A stretch of 32,000 nucleotides of DNA from Clostridia bacterium DTU065 (GTDB lineage: Bacteria > Bacillota > DTU065), in NCBI GenBank assembly GCA_001512545.1, contig LFSI01000049.1, positions 1 to 32,000 of the forward strand, in the 5' to 3' direction. Shown here one piece after another: positions 1 to 7,176 of the stretch (position 1 is its first letter; the number at the start of each line of letters is the position of its first letter). The position numbers and the translations under genes are program-made. The notes below the pieces were generated by a model. The model had not been told where the DNA came from and ran no database searches. It saw only the letters and a list, made by a program, of their open reading frames with translations.

Positions 1-186
1 GCCCTTTTTGCCAAACCAGAAAAGGGCAACATCGTACACATCGCAACATTCGACATGGGTCCAACTTATGCTGCACCGAGAGCTACTTTCCCGGTGATGC
101 TGAAGCAGAACTCAACGCTTTTTGCTGTGGAGTACTGCAACATCCACGGCCTTTGGGAAAGCAGCATAAAGATCACAGTAGAGTAA
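1..186 (+). CDS. Superoxide reductase (desulfoferrodoxin/neelaredoxin family), 3' end only
   Basis: This is the last 61 codons of a gene that enters from the left edge. The visible end contains YCNIHGLW followed by a short acidic beta-strand, which is the C-terminal signature of superoxide reductases. In that family the Cys and His of the C-N-x-H-G motif are ligands of the mononuclear iron centre that reduces superoxide to hydrogen peroxide in anaerobes. The preceding stretch (HIATFDMGP...) fits the beta-sandwich. The N-terminal half is missing, so I cannot tell whether a rubredoxin-like desulforedoxin domain is present (desulfoferrodoxin) or absent (neelaredoxin). The gene ends at TAA and is followed nine bases later by a strong terminator, so it is the last gene of its transcript. 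A Cu/Zn superoxide dismutase lies at 21283-21768. Confidence 0.85.
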   Translation, partial: ALFAKPEKGNIVHIATFDMGPTYAAPRATFPVMLKQNSTLFAVEYCNIHGLWESSIKITVE

Positions 187-194
187 CCCGCTTT

Positions 195-229
195 AGCACT
201 GGGGGTTTTACCTCCCGGTGCTTTTTTTT
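195..229 (+). terminator. Rho-independent terminator after the superoxide reductase gene
   Basis: An 11-bp stem (AGCACTGGGGG paired with CCTCCCGGTGCT, including G-T pairs) with a short T-rich loop is followed directly by eight T residues. It begins nine bases after the stop codon. Confidence 0.9.
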
Positions 230-372
230 GAGCAATTATACGCGGAGGTAGGCGTTTCTCCTTTTGGCTAAAGAGCTAAGCGGACATTAGAGATTCGGCA
301 GGACCTTTGGCGTTTTTCCAGAAAGTACAAAGAGAAATCTTGAAAAGTGCAAAGGAGGAGGGGAAGTTGCAG

Positions 373-1458
373 ATGTCTTTGCTTAAGTTCGGTAGGAGAA
401 CTCTTTGGGTGCTTGCGGTGTTGGTTTTAGCAGGCTTCTTTGCCTCCGGTGAAGCGGTAGATCTTATGGCTCTTGACGAAGCTATATTCGGTGTGGATAG
501 ACCGCGCATCACCGGTACATTTTTTGACATCCAGCACCACTCAAGTACGGAAGCGATCTATTGGAATTACCAAGCTGCGGCTTTTACCGATGAGATGTGG
601 GAGCAAAAGGTTGAGGAAATCGCCGATCTGGGTATGGAGTACATCGTGGTGATGTCCGTGGCCCTGCACTACCATGCTTTTTATCCATCTGAGATCCTGC
701 CCATGTTCCCTCTAGCTGCAGAAGATCCCATCAAAGCGGTACTGGAAGCTGCACAGCGTAGGGGAGTTAAGGTCTTTTTGGGTGCAGGGTTTTTCGGAGA
801 CTGGACTAATCCTTGGGAATCATTTACCGATAGAACCGTTCGCGAAAGGACCAGGCTTTTTATAAAGGAGATGAGCGAAAGGTACGGCCACTACGAAAGC
901 TTCTACGGCTTCTACTGGCCTAATGAGCTAGGTATCGACGGGTACTTCCCTCAGCAGTTTATTAACCACGTCAAAGAATGCAATGCTTGGGCGAAGGAGT
1001 ACCTACCAAGAGCCAAAACTCTTATCGCGCCCTACGGAACTAACAAGGTAAAGGCCGACGACAGATACGTGGCCCAACTCAAAGAACTCGGAGTTGATAT
1101 CATCGCCTATCAGGACGAAGTGGGCGTCATGAAGACCGACCCCGACCAGCTCTACGGCATCTTTAAAAAGCTGAAGGAAGCACACGACAAGACCGACGTA
1201 GCGTTGTGGGCAGATATGGAGATCTTCACTTTTTCATCGGGCAGCGCATATAGCGGAGCACTGCTTCCTGCAGATATCAACAGAATCAGGCTGCAGCTGA
1301 AGGAACTTGCACCGTTTGTGGAGGAGATCATCTGCTACCAGTACATCGGACTTATGGATAAACCCGGTTCGTTGGCACCTCTAGGTCCTGTAAGCGCTCA
1401 GCAGCTCTATGTAGACTATGTGAATTATTTGGAGGGATTGCCCACAATAAAGATGTAA
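373..1458 (+). CDS. Secreted DUF4434-type TIM-barrel protein
   Basis: A 361-residue exported protein. The N-terminus (MSLLKFGRRTLWVLAVLVLAG) is a basic stretch plus a hydrophobic core, i.e. a signal peptide or anchor. The mature part follows the DUF4434 pattern: a GTFFDIQ strand, a DEMWEQKVEEIADLGMEYIVV helix-strand, FYPS, then DPIKAVLEAAQRRGVKVFLG, the GFYWPNE motif and YQDEVGV. Such proteins are predicted glycoside-hydrolase-like TIM barrels; the substrate is unknown. I chose ATG 373 because AAGGAGGAGGGG ends about nine bases upstream and the signal peptide begins there; TTG 367 is also possible, while the frame extends to TTG 307 without support. A paralogue with an added Fn3 domain lies at 22659-23957. 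The gene stands alone. Confidence 0.75.
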   Translation: MSLLKFGRRTLWVLAVLVLAGFFASGEAVDLMALDEAIFGVDRPRITGTFFDIQHHSSTEAIYWNYQAAAFTDEMWEQKVEEIADLGMEYIVVMSVALHYHAFYPSEILPMFPLAAEDPIKAVLEAAQRRGVKVFLGAGFFGDWTNPWESFTDRTVRERTRLFIKEMSERYGHYESFYGFYWPNELGIDGYFPQQFINHVKECNAWAKEYLPRAKTLIAPYGTNKVKADDRYVAQLKELGVDIIAYQDEVGVMKTDPDQLYGIFKKLKEAHDKTDVALWADMEIFTFSSGSAYSGALLPADINRIRLQLKELAPFVEEIICYQYIGLMDKPGSLAPLGPVSAQQLYVDYVNYLEGLPTIKM

Positions 1459-1475
1459 TTTGGGCAAGAAAGTTG

Positions 1476-1481
1476 TATAAT
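1476..1481 (+). promoter_or_regulatory. Possible -10 element before the small membrane protein gene
   Basis: A perfect TATAAT hexamer in the 43-base gap between the DUF4434 gene and the next start. No good -35 hexamer is found at 16-18 bases, so this is weak support for a separate promoter. Confidence 0.3.
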
Positions 1482-1516
1482 TATAGGAAGAGCTGAAAAA
1501 TGTGGTGGTGAGTTTC

Positions 1517-1729
1517 ATGTTTAAACTGCTATTCTTACCGTTCCGCCTGCTGTTTGAGCTAATTCTGCTGCCGTTTAGACTGGTGTTTGCCATCTTTGGC
1601 GGTATCATGGCTTTTACCGCTTTGATTGTTGGTGCCGCAGTAGTCGTACCTATAGTCCTCGTTTTCGGGATCGTACCGCTGTTGGTACTTGCGCTACTCT
1701 TCGCTTTTGCAGGCCGAGCCGTATTCTAG
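1517..1729 (+). CDS. Small hydrophobic membrane protein, unknown function
   Basis: A 70-residue protein that is almost entirely hydrophobic. An N-terminal amphipathic part has two FRL-type repeats (LLFLPFRLLFELILLPFRLVFAI) and is followed by two likely transmembrane helices at about residues 22-45 and 48-68, ending in GRAVF. ATG 1517 is preceded by GGTGGTGAG at five to seven bases; a GTG at 1502 would add five residues. A hairpin terminator follows about 13 bases after the stop. I do not recognise a family. It resembles the many short, low-complexity bacterial membrane proteins that have no assigned role, and neither neighbour suggests a job for it. Confidence 0.6.
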   Translation: MFKLLFLPFRLLFELILLPFRLVFAIFGGIMAFTALIVGAAVVVPIVLVFGIVPLLVLALLFAFAGRAVF

Positions 1730-1740
1730 CACTTCAAGGA

Positions 1741-1766
1741 TGCCCTCGCTTCTAGAGGGCATTTGC
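1741..1766 (+). terminator. Terminator after the small membrane protein gene
   Basis: ATGCCCTC and GAGGGCAT form an 8-bp stem with a 5-7 base loop, followed by TTGCTTT. The hairpin lies in the upstream part of the next long open frame, which supports placing the start of that gene downstream at 1863. Confidence 0.65.
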
Positions 1767-1862
1767 TTTGAACGCAGGACTCTGCGGAGATACTGCGTCC
1801 CCAAACGTACACGACGAAACCAACCGACCTGGCTAAGCGTAGAACTAAAGGGGAGATTCCAC

Positions 1863-2369
1863 TTGAGATTTGCCTACAGCGAAGTAGACTTGGAGAGCTT
1901 AGAGCTTTCAGAAAGGGAGCGAGGGATCTTTCGCGCAGTTGAACGGGGAAGGAAAAAAGGAGCGGATCTTGTGATTCTTCCCGCAATGGACGGCGCAGAC
2001 CTCAGAGAGACATTAAGCAGTGAAAGCTTTCTCAAAGGCACGTGCGACTATCCGGACATGACAATTCTCTTTTTGGGAAAGGATCACCATGGAGGCATCC
2101 TCTACCTCGTTTCAGAAGGCAGAGTCCTGGAAAGTAAAAGCAGCAACGAAGGCAAGTTGGTCGTTGACCTTTCCAGATACTTTTCGCTCGAAAGACCAGC
2201 AGAACTTGCGATTGCACCAACGGCGCAAACCGAAGGTGAAGTGACCAACTCTTCCTTCAGGGTCTTCCTAGCTGCAGATGCAACAGGGCGCATCAGGCGC
2301 ATTTACTCAAGAGGACGAACCGTTAACCTAGACGAACAGAGTGCCCTTGTGATATTCGATCTGGATTAG
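1863..2369 (+). CDS. Unrecognised 168-aa cytoplasmic protein (weak nitrilase-like resemblance)
   Basis: TTG 1863 is chosen because AAGGGGAG sits seven bases upstream; the open frame continues to 1689 but crosses a terminator hairpin and the end of the preceding gene. The protein starts MRFAYSEVDLESLELS and has no signal peptide or membrane segment. One stretch (RAVERGRKKGADLVILPAMDGADL) resembles the early part of carbon-nitrogen hydrolases, and a later LAIAPTAQTEGE could match the segment near their cysteine. However, the Glu-Lys-Cys catalytic residues are not recognisable and the length is about 60 percent of a normal nitrilase. It may be a degenerate relative or unrelated. It lies 96 bases upstream of the radical SAM cassette in the same direction and may or may not be co-transcribed. 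Confidence 0.55.
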   Translation: MRFAYSEVDLESLELSERERGIFRAVERGRKKGADLVILPAMDGADLRETLSSESFLKGTCDYPDMTILFLGKDHHGGILYLVSEGRVLESKSSNEGKLVVDLSRYFSLERPAELAIAPTAQTEGEVTNSSFRVFLAADATGRIRRIYSRGRTVNLDEQSALVIFDLD

Positions 2370-2465
2370 GGCCTCTACCGCAGTTTTGGTGCCAACTTGA
2401 AAGAAGCTGCATGTTGGCTGTTTGTGACAGATTTATGTACACGTATTTGGGGAAGTGAGGCGGGA

Positions 2466-3890
2466 ATGATGAAGAAGACGTTGGTTATTGTCGGGCTGCT
2501 CGTTTTGGTTTCGACTTTGGCGCTCGCTGTTTTCAAGTACGAAATCCCGTGGCAAAAAGAGCACTTAACAGCAGATCCCAGCGGCAGGATCACTCTTTCC
2601 AAATCCTTTGTTTTCAAAGTCCTGCCCGAGTCCACGGAAAATGGAACGGAAATTTGGGTGGGCCTACCTACAGAGAACACGAAGGTGCAGAGTGCAAGCT
2701 ACTTAAAAGACGGTCGGTTGATACCGCTCACGTTCAAGCAGAGGAGTTCCGGTGGAGAGTATCAGGTTATTTTTGACGAGATTCCCCCGATTTTGCCAGG
2801 TGAAAGCTTGGAGATCCACTTCACTGCTTCAATTCCCGACCTCATCTACTGGCTGAACAAAAAGGAACTGGACAAAAGTGCCGGGGAGCAGAGGGTTTCA
2901 CTGTCCTACATTCCCGCTTGGTGGGAAGAAGCTGTAGTGGGCGATCTGACAGTGGAGTTCAGCTTCGGTCCAAGTCTGGAACTTGAAAGCGTACAGTATG
3001 CGAAAAAAGAGCCCACCTGGATAGATAGAACGCCTGAAGGCGTAGCGATCGGGTACAGGTACCAGAACGTTCCCAAAGATACCAAGCTCAACCATGCTCT
3101 GGTGCTGCCAAAAAGCTACTTTTCAGCGGGCTTTGAACCGCAAAAAGACTGGCTCAGCGCCGGGCAGATCACCCTTATTGTGGGTATAGTGGGAGCCTTT
3201 GTGGTTTTCCTGGGATTGCTCGCTGCAGCTTTGACAAAAGTCGAGCGCTACAGCACCCCAGCTGCCTACATCCAGGGCAAAGAAGCTTTTACCAGCTTTG
3301 ATCCGGTGGAAACTGCGCTGTTTTTCAACGTCCCCGGAGACGTGTTGGTGAAGCTGATCATCATGGGGCTCATGGATAAAAATGTGATCAAGATGACTTC
3401 CTCCGGTGAACTCAAGAAAGAGACCACTTTGGAAAGCTTGTCCTGGTACGAGAAGCTGTTCCTGGAGTCGGTGGATGATGAGGTCAACATCCTTCCCGAC
3501 AAGTGGGAGGAGTTCTGCAATAAAACGTTTGACCAGCTCAAGAAGATGCTCGGCGGCTACTGCGGAATGCAGACCAAAACGTACTACCAGAAAAAGCTCA
3601 CAGAGCTCTACGATGATCCCAAGGCAGATCCAAGGTGGAAGGTTCTTAAAGACTACTTGGATAAAAAAATCCCTGAGAAAAAGCAGGAAGCCAGAGGCTA
3701 TCAACCTGCGTACTTGGAACCGTACTTTCCCTTCTTCTACTTCAGCTTTATCAACTCGGACATGGAAGCAAAGCGGAGAGCGGCTTTCACCGGCGCTTTC
3801 ATAGGCAAAAGCGGCACGGGACACGGAGGCGGAAGCAGCTGTGCCTGCGCATGTGCCTGCGCCTGTGCGAGCAGTGGAGGGTGCACATAA
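2466..3890 (+). CDS. DUF2207-like membrane protein with C-terminal (Cys-Ala)5 tail; candidate maturase substrate
   Basis: A 474-residue protein starting at ATG 2466 (MMKKTLVIVGLLVLVSTLALA), downstream of a GAGGCGGG Shine-Dalgarno-like stretch. Order of parts: a signal or anchor segment (residues 3-22); an extracytoplasmic beta-rich domain (about 25-230) resembling the N-terminal DUF2207 domain; one transmembrane helix (about 235-256); a soluble, probably cytoplasmic domain (about 265-440) with Trp and Tyr-rich helices; then a Gly/Ser linker and a tail in which Cys and Ala alternate five times (459-468), ending SSGGCT. DUF2207 proteins often end in Gly-rich low-complexity tails; a regular Cys-Ala tail is unusual. 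The stop codon is one base before the start of a radical SAM gene, implying tight coupling. Function is unknown; I infer that the tail is modified by the neighbour. Confidence 0.75.
   Translation: MMKKTLVIVGLLVLVSTLALAVFKYEIPWQKEHLTADPSGRITLSKSFVFKVLPESTENGTEIWVGLPTENTKVQSASYLKDGRLIPLTFKQRSSGGEYQVIFDEIPPILPGESLEIHFTASIPDLIYWLNKKELDKSAGEQRVSLSYIPAWWEEAVVGDLTVEFSFGPSLELESVQYAKKEPTWIDRTPEGVAIGYRYQNVPKDTKLNHALVLPKSYFSAGFEPQKDWLSAGQITLIVGIVGAFVVFLGLLAAALTKVERYSTPAAYIQGKEAFTSFDPVETALFFNVPGDVLVKLIIMGLMDKNVIKMTSSGELKKETTLESLSWYEKLFLESVDDEVNILPDKWEEFCNKTFDQLKKMLGGYCGMQTKTYYQKKLTELYDDPKADPRWKVLKDYLDKKIPEKKQEARGYQPAYLEPYFPFFYFSFINSDMEAKRRAAFTGAFIGKSGTGHGGGSSCACACACACASSGGCT
3840..3884 (+). other. Alternating Cys-Ala tail, coding region
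   Basis: Ten codons encode CACACACACA, then SSGG and a sixth Cys. The Cys codons alternate TGT and TGC and the Ala codons are GCC, GCA, GCC, GCC and GCG, so the DNA is not a simple perfect repeat. This suggests the amino-acid pattern is maintained by selection rather than produced by recent slippage. Confidence 0.8.
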
Positions 3891-3891
3891 A

Positions 3892-5163
3892 ATGAAAGCC
3901 GCAAGAAGGATGCTCTTTGCAAAGGTAGATGGCAATAACTGGCACCTCCGCCGTGAAAACGGCGGAGGAGCGCTTATTATTAACGGAAGTAAAGTAATCA
4001 AGCTGAACCGTACGGCCTTTGATTACGTGTGGTCCTACCTCAGGTGGAAAAACCGGGACAATCTGGCTGCCCTTTTCGTTGCAGCAAAATACCGACTGAG
4101 ATTCAACAAGGCCAAAAGCGACTGGCAGGATCTAAAGCGAAGTCTCTTTCTCGGTGCGGAAAACTGCTGCGAAGCATCAGGTCTTCGAGCAGAATCTGAG
4201 GAAAAGGAACCTGTTGCTCCCATCCGCGTTGACCTAGCCCTCACCTATCTCTGCAACAACGATTGCTTCCACTGCTATGCAGGAGGCAGCCGGAAAACCC
4301 AGGAGCTCACCACAAGCCAGTGGAAAACCGCACTGAACAAGCTCTGGGACTTTGGCGTTCCCCAAGTAGCCTTCACCGGAGGGGAATCGCTGTTGCGGCA
4401 GGATCTCCCGGTTTTGGTAGCTCATGCCAAAAAACTGGGGATGATCGTCGGGCTGATCACTAACGGCAGGCTCCTCACCAAAGACAAGGTCACAGAGCTC
4501 GAGAATGCCGGTTTGGACTTCGTCCAGATCACTATAGAGTCCCACGAGGAAGCTGTACACAACCGGATGGTGGGGAGAGATGCCTTTTCGGAGACCATTT
4601 CGGGGATCAAAAACTCCCTAGACTCTTCTCTGAAGGTGACCACCAACACCACCATGACTGTCTTGAATGCAAACACAGTTTTAGATACAGTAAAAATTTT
4701 GTTGGAAATGGGAGTAACACATATCGGACTTAATGGTCTTATTAGGGCACAGAGAGGCATCGGGAAAGAAGGATTGTCCCCGATGGAGCTAGAAAGTATC
4801 TTGGATCGTGCAAAAACCCTGTGTGCTGAGTTTGGCGCAGAACTAATCTGGTTTACGCCAACTTGCTACAAGGACTTCAATCCTCTGAAGGAGAGTCTGG
4901 GGACAAAACGCTGTTCTGCAGCGTCTACAGTCTTGGCCATTGAACCTGACGGTCGAGTTATCCCCTGCCAATCGTACTTTCAGGGCATCGGCAGTATCCT
5001 CTCTGATCCGCTGCACAAAATTTGGCAGCATCCACTAGCACAGTCTCTACGAAGGCGGGAGTGGTTGGATGACGACTGCAAAAACTGCAGCCACCTACCG
5101 GCCTGCGGAGGAAGCTGCCCGCTAGAAAGTGCAGCACAAACACTACAATCAAAAACGATGTAA
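3892..5163 (+). CDS. Radical SAM/SPASM protein with PqqD-like N-terminal domain; putative peptide maturase
   Basis: A 423-residue protein. Residues about 15-90 (ALIINGSKVIKLNRTAFDYV and following helices) resemble a PqqD-type RiPP recognition element that binds precursor peptides. The radical SAM core has Cys121, Cys125 and Cys128 (CNNDCFHC) for the 4Fe-4S cluster that cleaves S-adenosylmethionine, then FTGGESLL, the SAM-binding GGE motif. The C-terminal SPASM part has C341-x12-G-x4-C359 and a C-x2-C-x5-C-x3-C block (396-409) for auxiliary clusters; the seventh Cys usual downstream is absent. SPASM proteins often install thioether or carbon crosslinks in peptides. The ATG lies one base after the stop of the Cys-Ala-tailed gene, so that tail is the obvious candidate substrate. 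It could alternatively act on an unseen peptide. Confidence 0.85.
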   Translation: MKAARRMLFAKVDGNNWHLRRENGGGALIINGSKVIKLNRTAFDYVWSYLRWKNRDNLAALFVAAKYRLRFNKAKSDWQDLKRSLFLGAENCCEASGLRAESEEKEPVAPIRVDLALTYLCNNDCFHCYAGGSRKTQELTTSQWKTALNKLWDFGVPQVAFTGGESLLRQDLPVLVAHAKKLGMIVGLITNGRLLTKDKVTELENAGLDFVQITIESHEEAVHNRMVGRDAFSETISGIKNSLDSSLKVTTNTTMTVLNANTVLDTVKILLEMGVTHIGLNGLIRAQRGIGKEGLSPMELESILDRAKTLCAEFGAELIWFTPTCYKDFNPLKESLGTKRCSAASTVLAIEPDGRVIPCQSYFQGIGSILSDPLHKIWQHPLAQSLRRREWLDDDCKNCSHLPACGGSCPLESAAQTLQSKTM

Positions 5164-5193
5164 CGAGAATTTGGTTTTGGAGGGTCTGAGGCG

Positions 5194-6060
5194 ATGAATA
5201 GAACTTATCTATTAATCCTACTTTTTACAGCCTTAATACTATCCACAACTGCATATGGCGACGGCTCAAACCCAACAGCCAGTGACGCGGCACAAACAAT
5301 GCATCTACTGGATGAGGTTGTTGTCAAAGGTTCGGAAAATCTCCGAAGCATGAGAATTATGGAGATCGACACTCCAGTTTTCATCAGGGGAACCGACGAT
5401 GACCAGGTGACGGTCAAGCTGTGGTCGGTAAAGACAGGCACAGCTGAGATGAACCTTCGCTATGAGATTGTCGGTGGCGAAGTGTGGCTGTCGCTCAGAA
5501 AGCCCGTCGGGGAATTAGGAGCAGCGAAAAATACCGCGCTTTTGGTCACTGACGATGCCTCTAGTAGTTTAGAAGAACTCCTTTTGGATTGGGACCTCGA
5601 AGATTTGGAAGTCGAGTTTGTAGCCGAAATCACCATGCCAAAATCCATGAATGTGGTTTTAGGCGATGCGGTGATGAGGGCTGCGATCACGGGAGTTGCC
5701 GGCGTCGATATGAAGGCCGGACAAGGAGACTTCACCCTTGCAGACATCACCGGTTTTGTGAGGGTGCGCAACAACGCGGGGAGTTTGAAACTGAAAAACA
5801 TCACCGGCGACGTGTGGATCAGCGATAAAGGCGGTGCCATCTCCGTAGAAAACGTCACAGGTCTGGTTACCATCGACAGCGACTTCGATGTCGCTCTAAG
5901 GATTCAGGATGTAACCGGCGACGTCACAATAGCTTCTAAGCTAGGCGGTTCTGCAGAGGTGGCAAATGTCAGAGGCAACGTCTCGGTGTTTTCAAGAGAG
6001 CCCATAAAGACGGCTTGCATCGGAATAACCGGAAAACTCATCGTTCCCGAGAATTTTTAG
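5194..6060 (+). CDS. Secreted DUF4097-like beta-helix protein
   Basis: A 288-residue exported protein with a clear signal peptide (MNRTYLLILLFTALILSTTAYG). From about residue 120 to the end it contains repeating short strands with the pattern V-x-G-D-V-x-I (for example ITGDVWI, VTGLVTI, VTGDVTI, VRGNVSV). This is typical of DUF4097 (putative adhesin) domains, which form a right-handed beta-helix. ATG 5194 has GGAGG about 11 bases upstream and GAGGCG closer. It follows the radical SAM gene by 30 bases in the same direction and is followed directly by a strong terminator, so it is probably the third gene of that operon. Its role is unknown; a scaffold or partner for the extracytoplasmic domain of the tailed membrane protein is a guess. 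Confidence 0.75.
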   Translation: MNRTYLLILLFTALILSTTAYGDGSNPTASDAAQTMHLLDEVVVKGSENLRSMRIMEIDTPVFIRGTDDDQVTVKLWSVKTGTAEMNLRYEIVGGEVWLSLRKPVGELGAAKNTALLVTDDASSSLEELLLDWDLEDLEVEFVAEITMPKSMNVVLGDAVMRAAITGVAGVDMKAGQGDFTLADITGFVRVRNNAGSLKLKNITGDVWISDKGGAISVENVTGLVTIDSDFDVALRIQDVTGDVTIASKLGGSAEVANVRGNVSVFSREPIKTACIGITGKLIVPENF

Positions 6061-6063
6061 ATA

Positions 6064-6095
6064 AATATCCTGCCAAGTGGCAGGATATTGTTTTT
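6064..6095 (+). terminator. Terminator closing the radical SAM cassette
   Basis: A perfect 12-bp stem (AATATCCTGCCA with TGGCAGGATATT) with a two-base apex, effectively a tight loop, followed by GTTTTT. It begins three bases after the stop codon. Confidence 0.9.
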
Positions 6096-6151
6096 GTGCG
6101 CTAAATATACATAAGTGAGAAAACCATTCAAAGAGGGGTGGAAGCGATAAA

Positions 6152-6961
6152 ATGAAAAACAGATTTTGGTTCTGCACTGTGTTGGTTTTCGCACTACTCG
6201 CAGTAGCAATCAGCGCAGAAACTTTGCAGGCTGTAGTCCGCCTGCCTGACAACAACCCTGCTCCGTTTGCAACGGTAACAGTTGGGGACAAGGTTTTTGA
6301 AGCCGATGCAGAAGGCAGAGTAACCCTAGAGGTACCTGCAGACGTCAAGACCGTAAAGATCACCTGGTTGGAGCTGACCGCTGAACTCCCAGTTTCCGCC
6401 AACCTGAAGTTCAAAAACAGACTGCTCTACGGTCCTCCATACATTAAAGAAGATTTCGTCGTCACCGGTCCTGATGTGTGGGAGTTCACCGATGATCAGA
6501 TTTCGGCACCGCTTGGTTCGGAGACCATGCTCTTTTACGAAGACGCTTTCGACAACATGGTTCTCAGAGCAAAGTACTCCATTACCAATCCGGAAAAAGC
6601 ACAGTGGTACTACCTCAGGTTCTTCATCCGTCTGTATGATCCGGGCTTCTGGGGCTACAGCGTGAACATGTCCGTTGTGAACGATCCCTACTTCGTTCGC
6701 TACGACGGCAACTGGGATCAGTACGTAGCAGCAAATATGACATTTTTCGGACCAAAACCTGCGGAAGGCAAAGAGTATGAACTGGTTATGTTTGCCAAAG
6801 ACGAGACCATCACCGTCTACCACCGCGATGTGGCAGGCAAGTATACCAAGGTTCATCAGTTTGTGGACAACTCTCCTGAAGCCTACTTTGACGGCGGTTT
6901 CGCCATCATGAAGAGCTACAGCGGTGCTACCATCAGAGAACTGGGCATCTTTGCCTACTAA
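6152..6961 (+). CDS. Secreted LamG/concanavalin-like protein, paralogue 1
   Basis: A 269-residue exported protein. The signal peptide MKNRFWFCTVLVFALLAVAISA ends at an Ala-x-Ala type cleavage site. The next 60 residues (PAPFATVTVGDKVFEADAEG) look like a small carboxypeptidase-regulatory or CNA-B-like beta-sandwich. Residues about 100-269 have aromatic-rich beta strands (WYYLRFFIRLYDPGFWGYSV, ELVMFAKDETITVY, FDGGFAIMKSYSG) typical of LamG/DUF1080-like jelly rolls that bind or cleave sugars. No catalytic residues can be assigned. A full-length paralogue lies at 20428-21249 with the same order and many shared motifs (FATVTxGDKVF, GPDxWExT, FAKDExIxVYxR). ATG 6152 has AGAGGGGTGG about 11 bases upstream. 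The gene is flanked by terminators on both sides, so it is monocistronic. Confidence 0.7.
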   Translation: MKNRFWFCTVLVFALLAVAISAETLQAVVRLPDNNPAPFATVTVGDKVFEADAEGRVTLEVPADVKTVKITWLELTAELPVSANLKFKNRLLYGPPYIKEDFVVTGPDVWEFTDDQISAPLGSETMLFYEDAFDNMVLRAKYSITNPEKAQWYYLRFFIRLYDPGFWGYSVNMSVVNDPYFVRYDGNWDQYVAANMTFFGPKPAEGKEYELVMFAKDETITVYHRDVAGKYTKVHQFVDNSPEAYFDGGFAIMKSYSGATIRELGIFAY

Positions 6962-6987
6962 TCAACAACTGACTCTATGAGCTTACA

Positions 6988-7018
6988 AGCACAGTCCTGT
7001 CGGGGCTGTGCTTTTTTT
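6988..7018 (+). terminator. Terminator after LamG-like gene 1
   Basis: AGCACAG and CTGTGCT, extended by TCC with GGG, form a 10-bp stem with a short loop, followed by seven T residues. Confidence 0.9.
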
Positions 7019-7096
7019 AGAGAGAAGTTCAAAGAAAGGACGCTGCAGCGCTCCCGGACGCAGAAGAGAAGGGGATTACACCGGCTTTGTCTAAGT

Positions 7097-7124
7097 TTGT
7101 TAAATAAAGGATATGTAATATTAT
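7097..7124 (+). promoter_or_regulatory. Putative sigma-A type promoter
   Basis: TTGTTA (7097-7102) and TATTAT (7119-7124) are separated by 16 bases in an AT-rich stretch, 53 bases upstream of the start at 7177. A perfect palindrome TAAGTACTTA follows at 7132-7141, where the transcript would begin. Confidence 0.5.
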
Positions 7125-7131
7125 AAGAGAA

Positions 7132-7141
7132 TAAGTACTTA
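7132..7141. promoter_or_regulatory. Palindrome TAAGTACTTA, possible operator
   Basis: A perfect 10-base inverted repeat just downstream of the putative -10 element. Related half-sites are found near 13194 and 13300, around the TetR gene. It may be chance in AT-rich DNA. Confidence 0.25.
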
Positions 7142-7176
7142 CAAAAATTCCTTAATCTTCCAGGGTGGTGAGTGAA

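Noticed and set aside
307-372. Upstream extension of the first DUF4434 gene to TTG 307
   Set aside because: The strong AAGGAGGAGGGG site lies inside the extension and the signal peptide starts at 373.
1689-1862. Upstream extension of the 168-aa gene
   Set aside because: It overlaps the end of the small membrane protein gene and crosses a terminator hairpin, while a good ribosome binding site precedes TTG 1863.
3123-4001. A 292-codon open frame on the minus strand opposite the Cys-Ala tail
   Set aside because: It lies antisense to two well-supported genes, has no Shine-Dalgarno sequence or family resemblance, and its Ala/Ser-rich middle is simply the complement of the Cys-Ala repeat.
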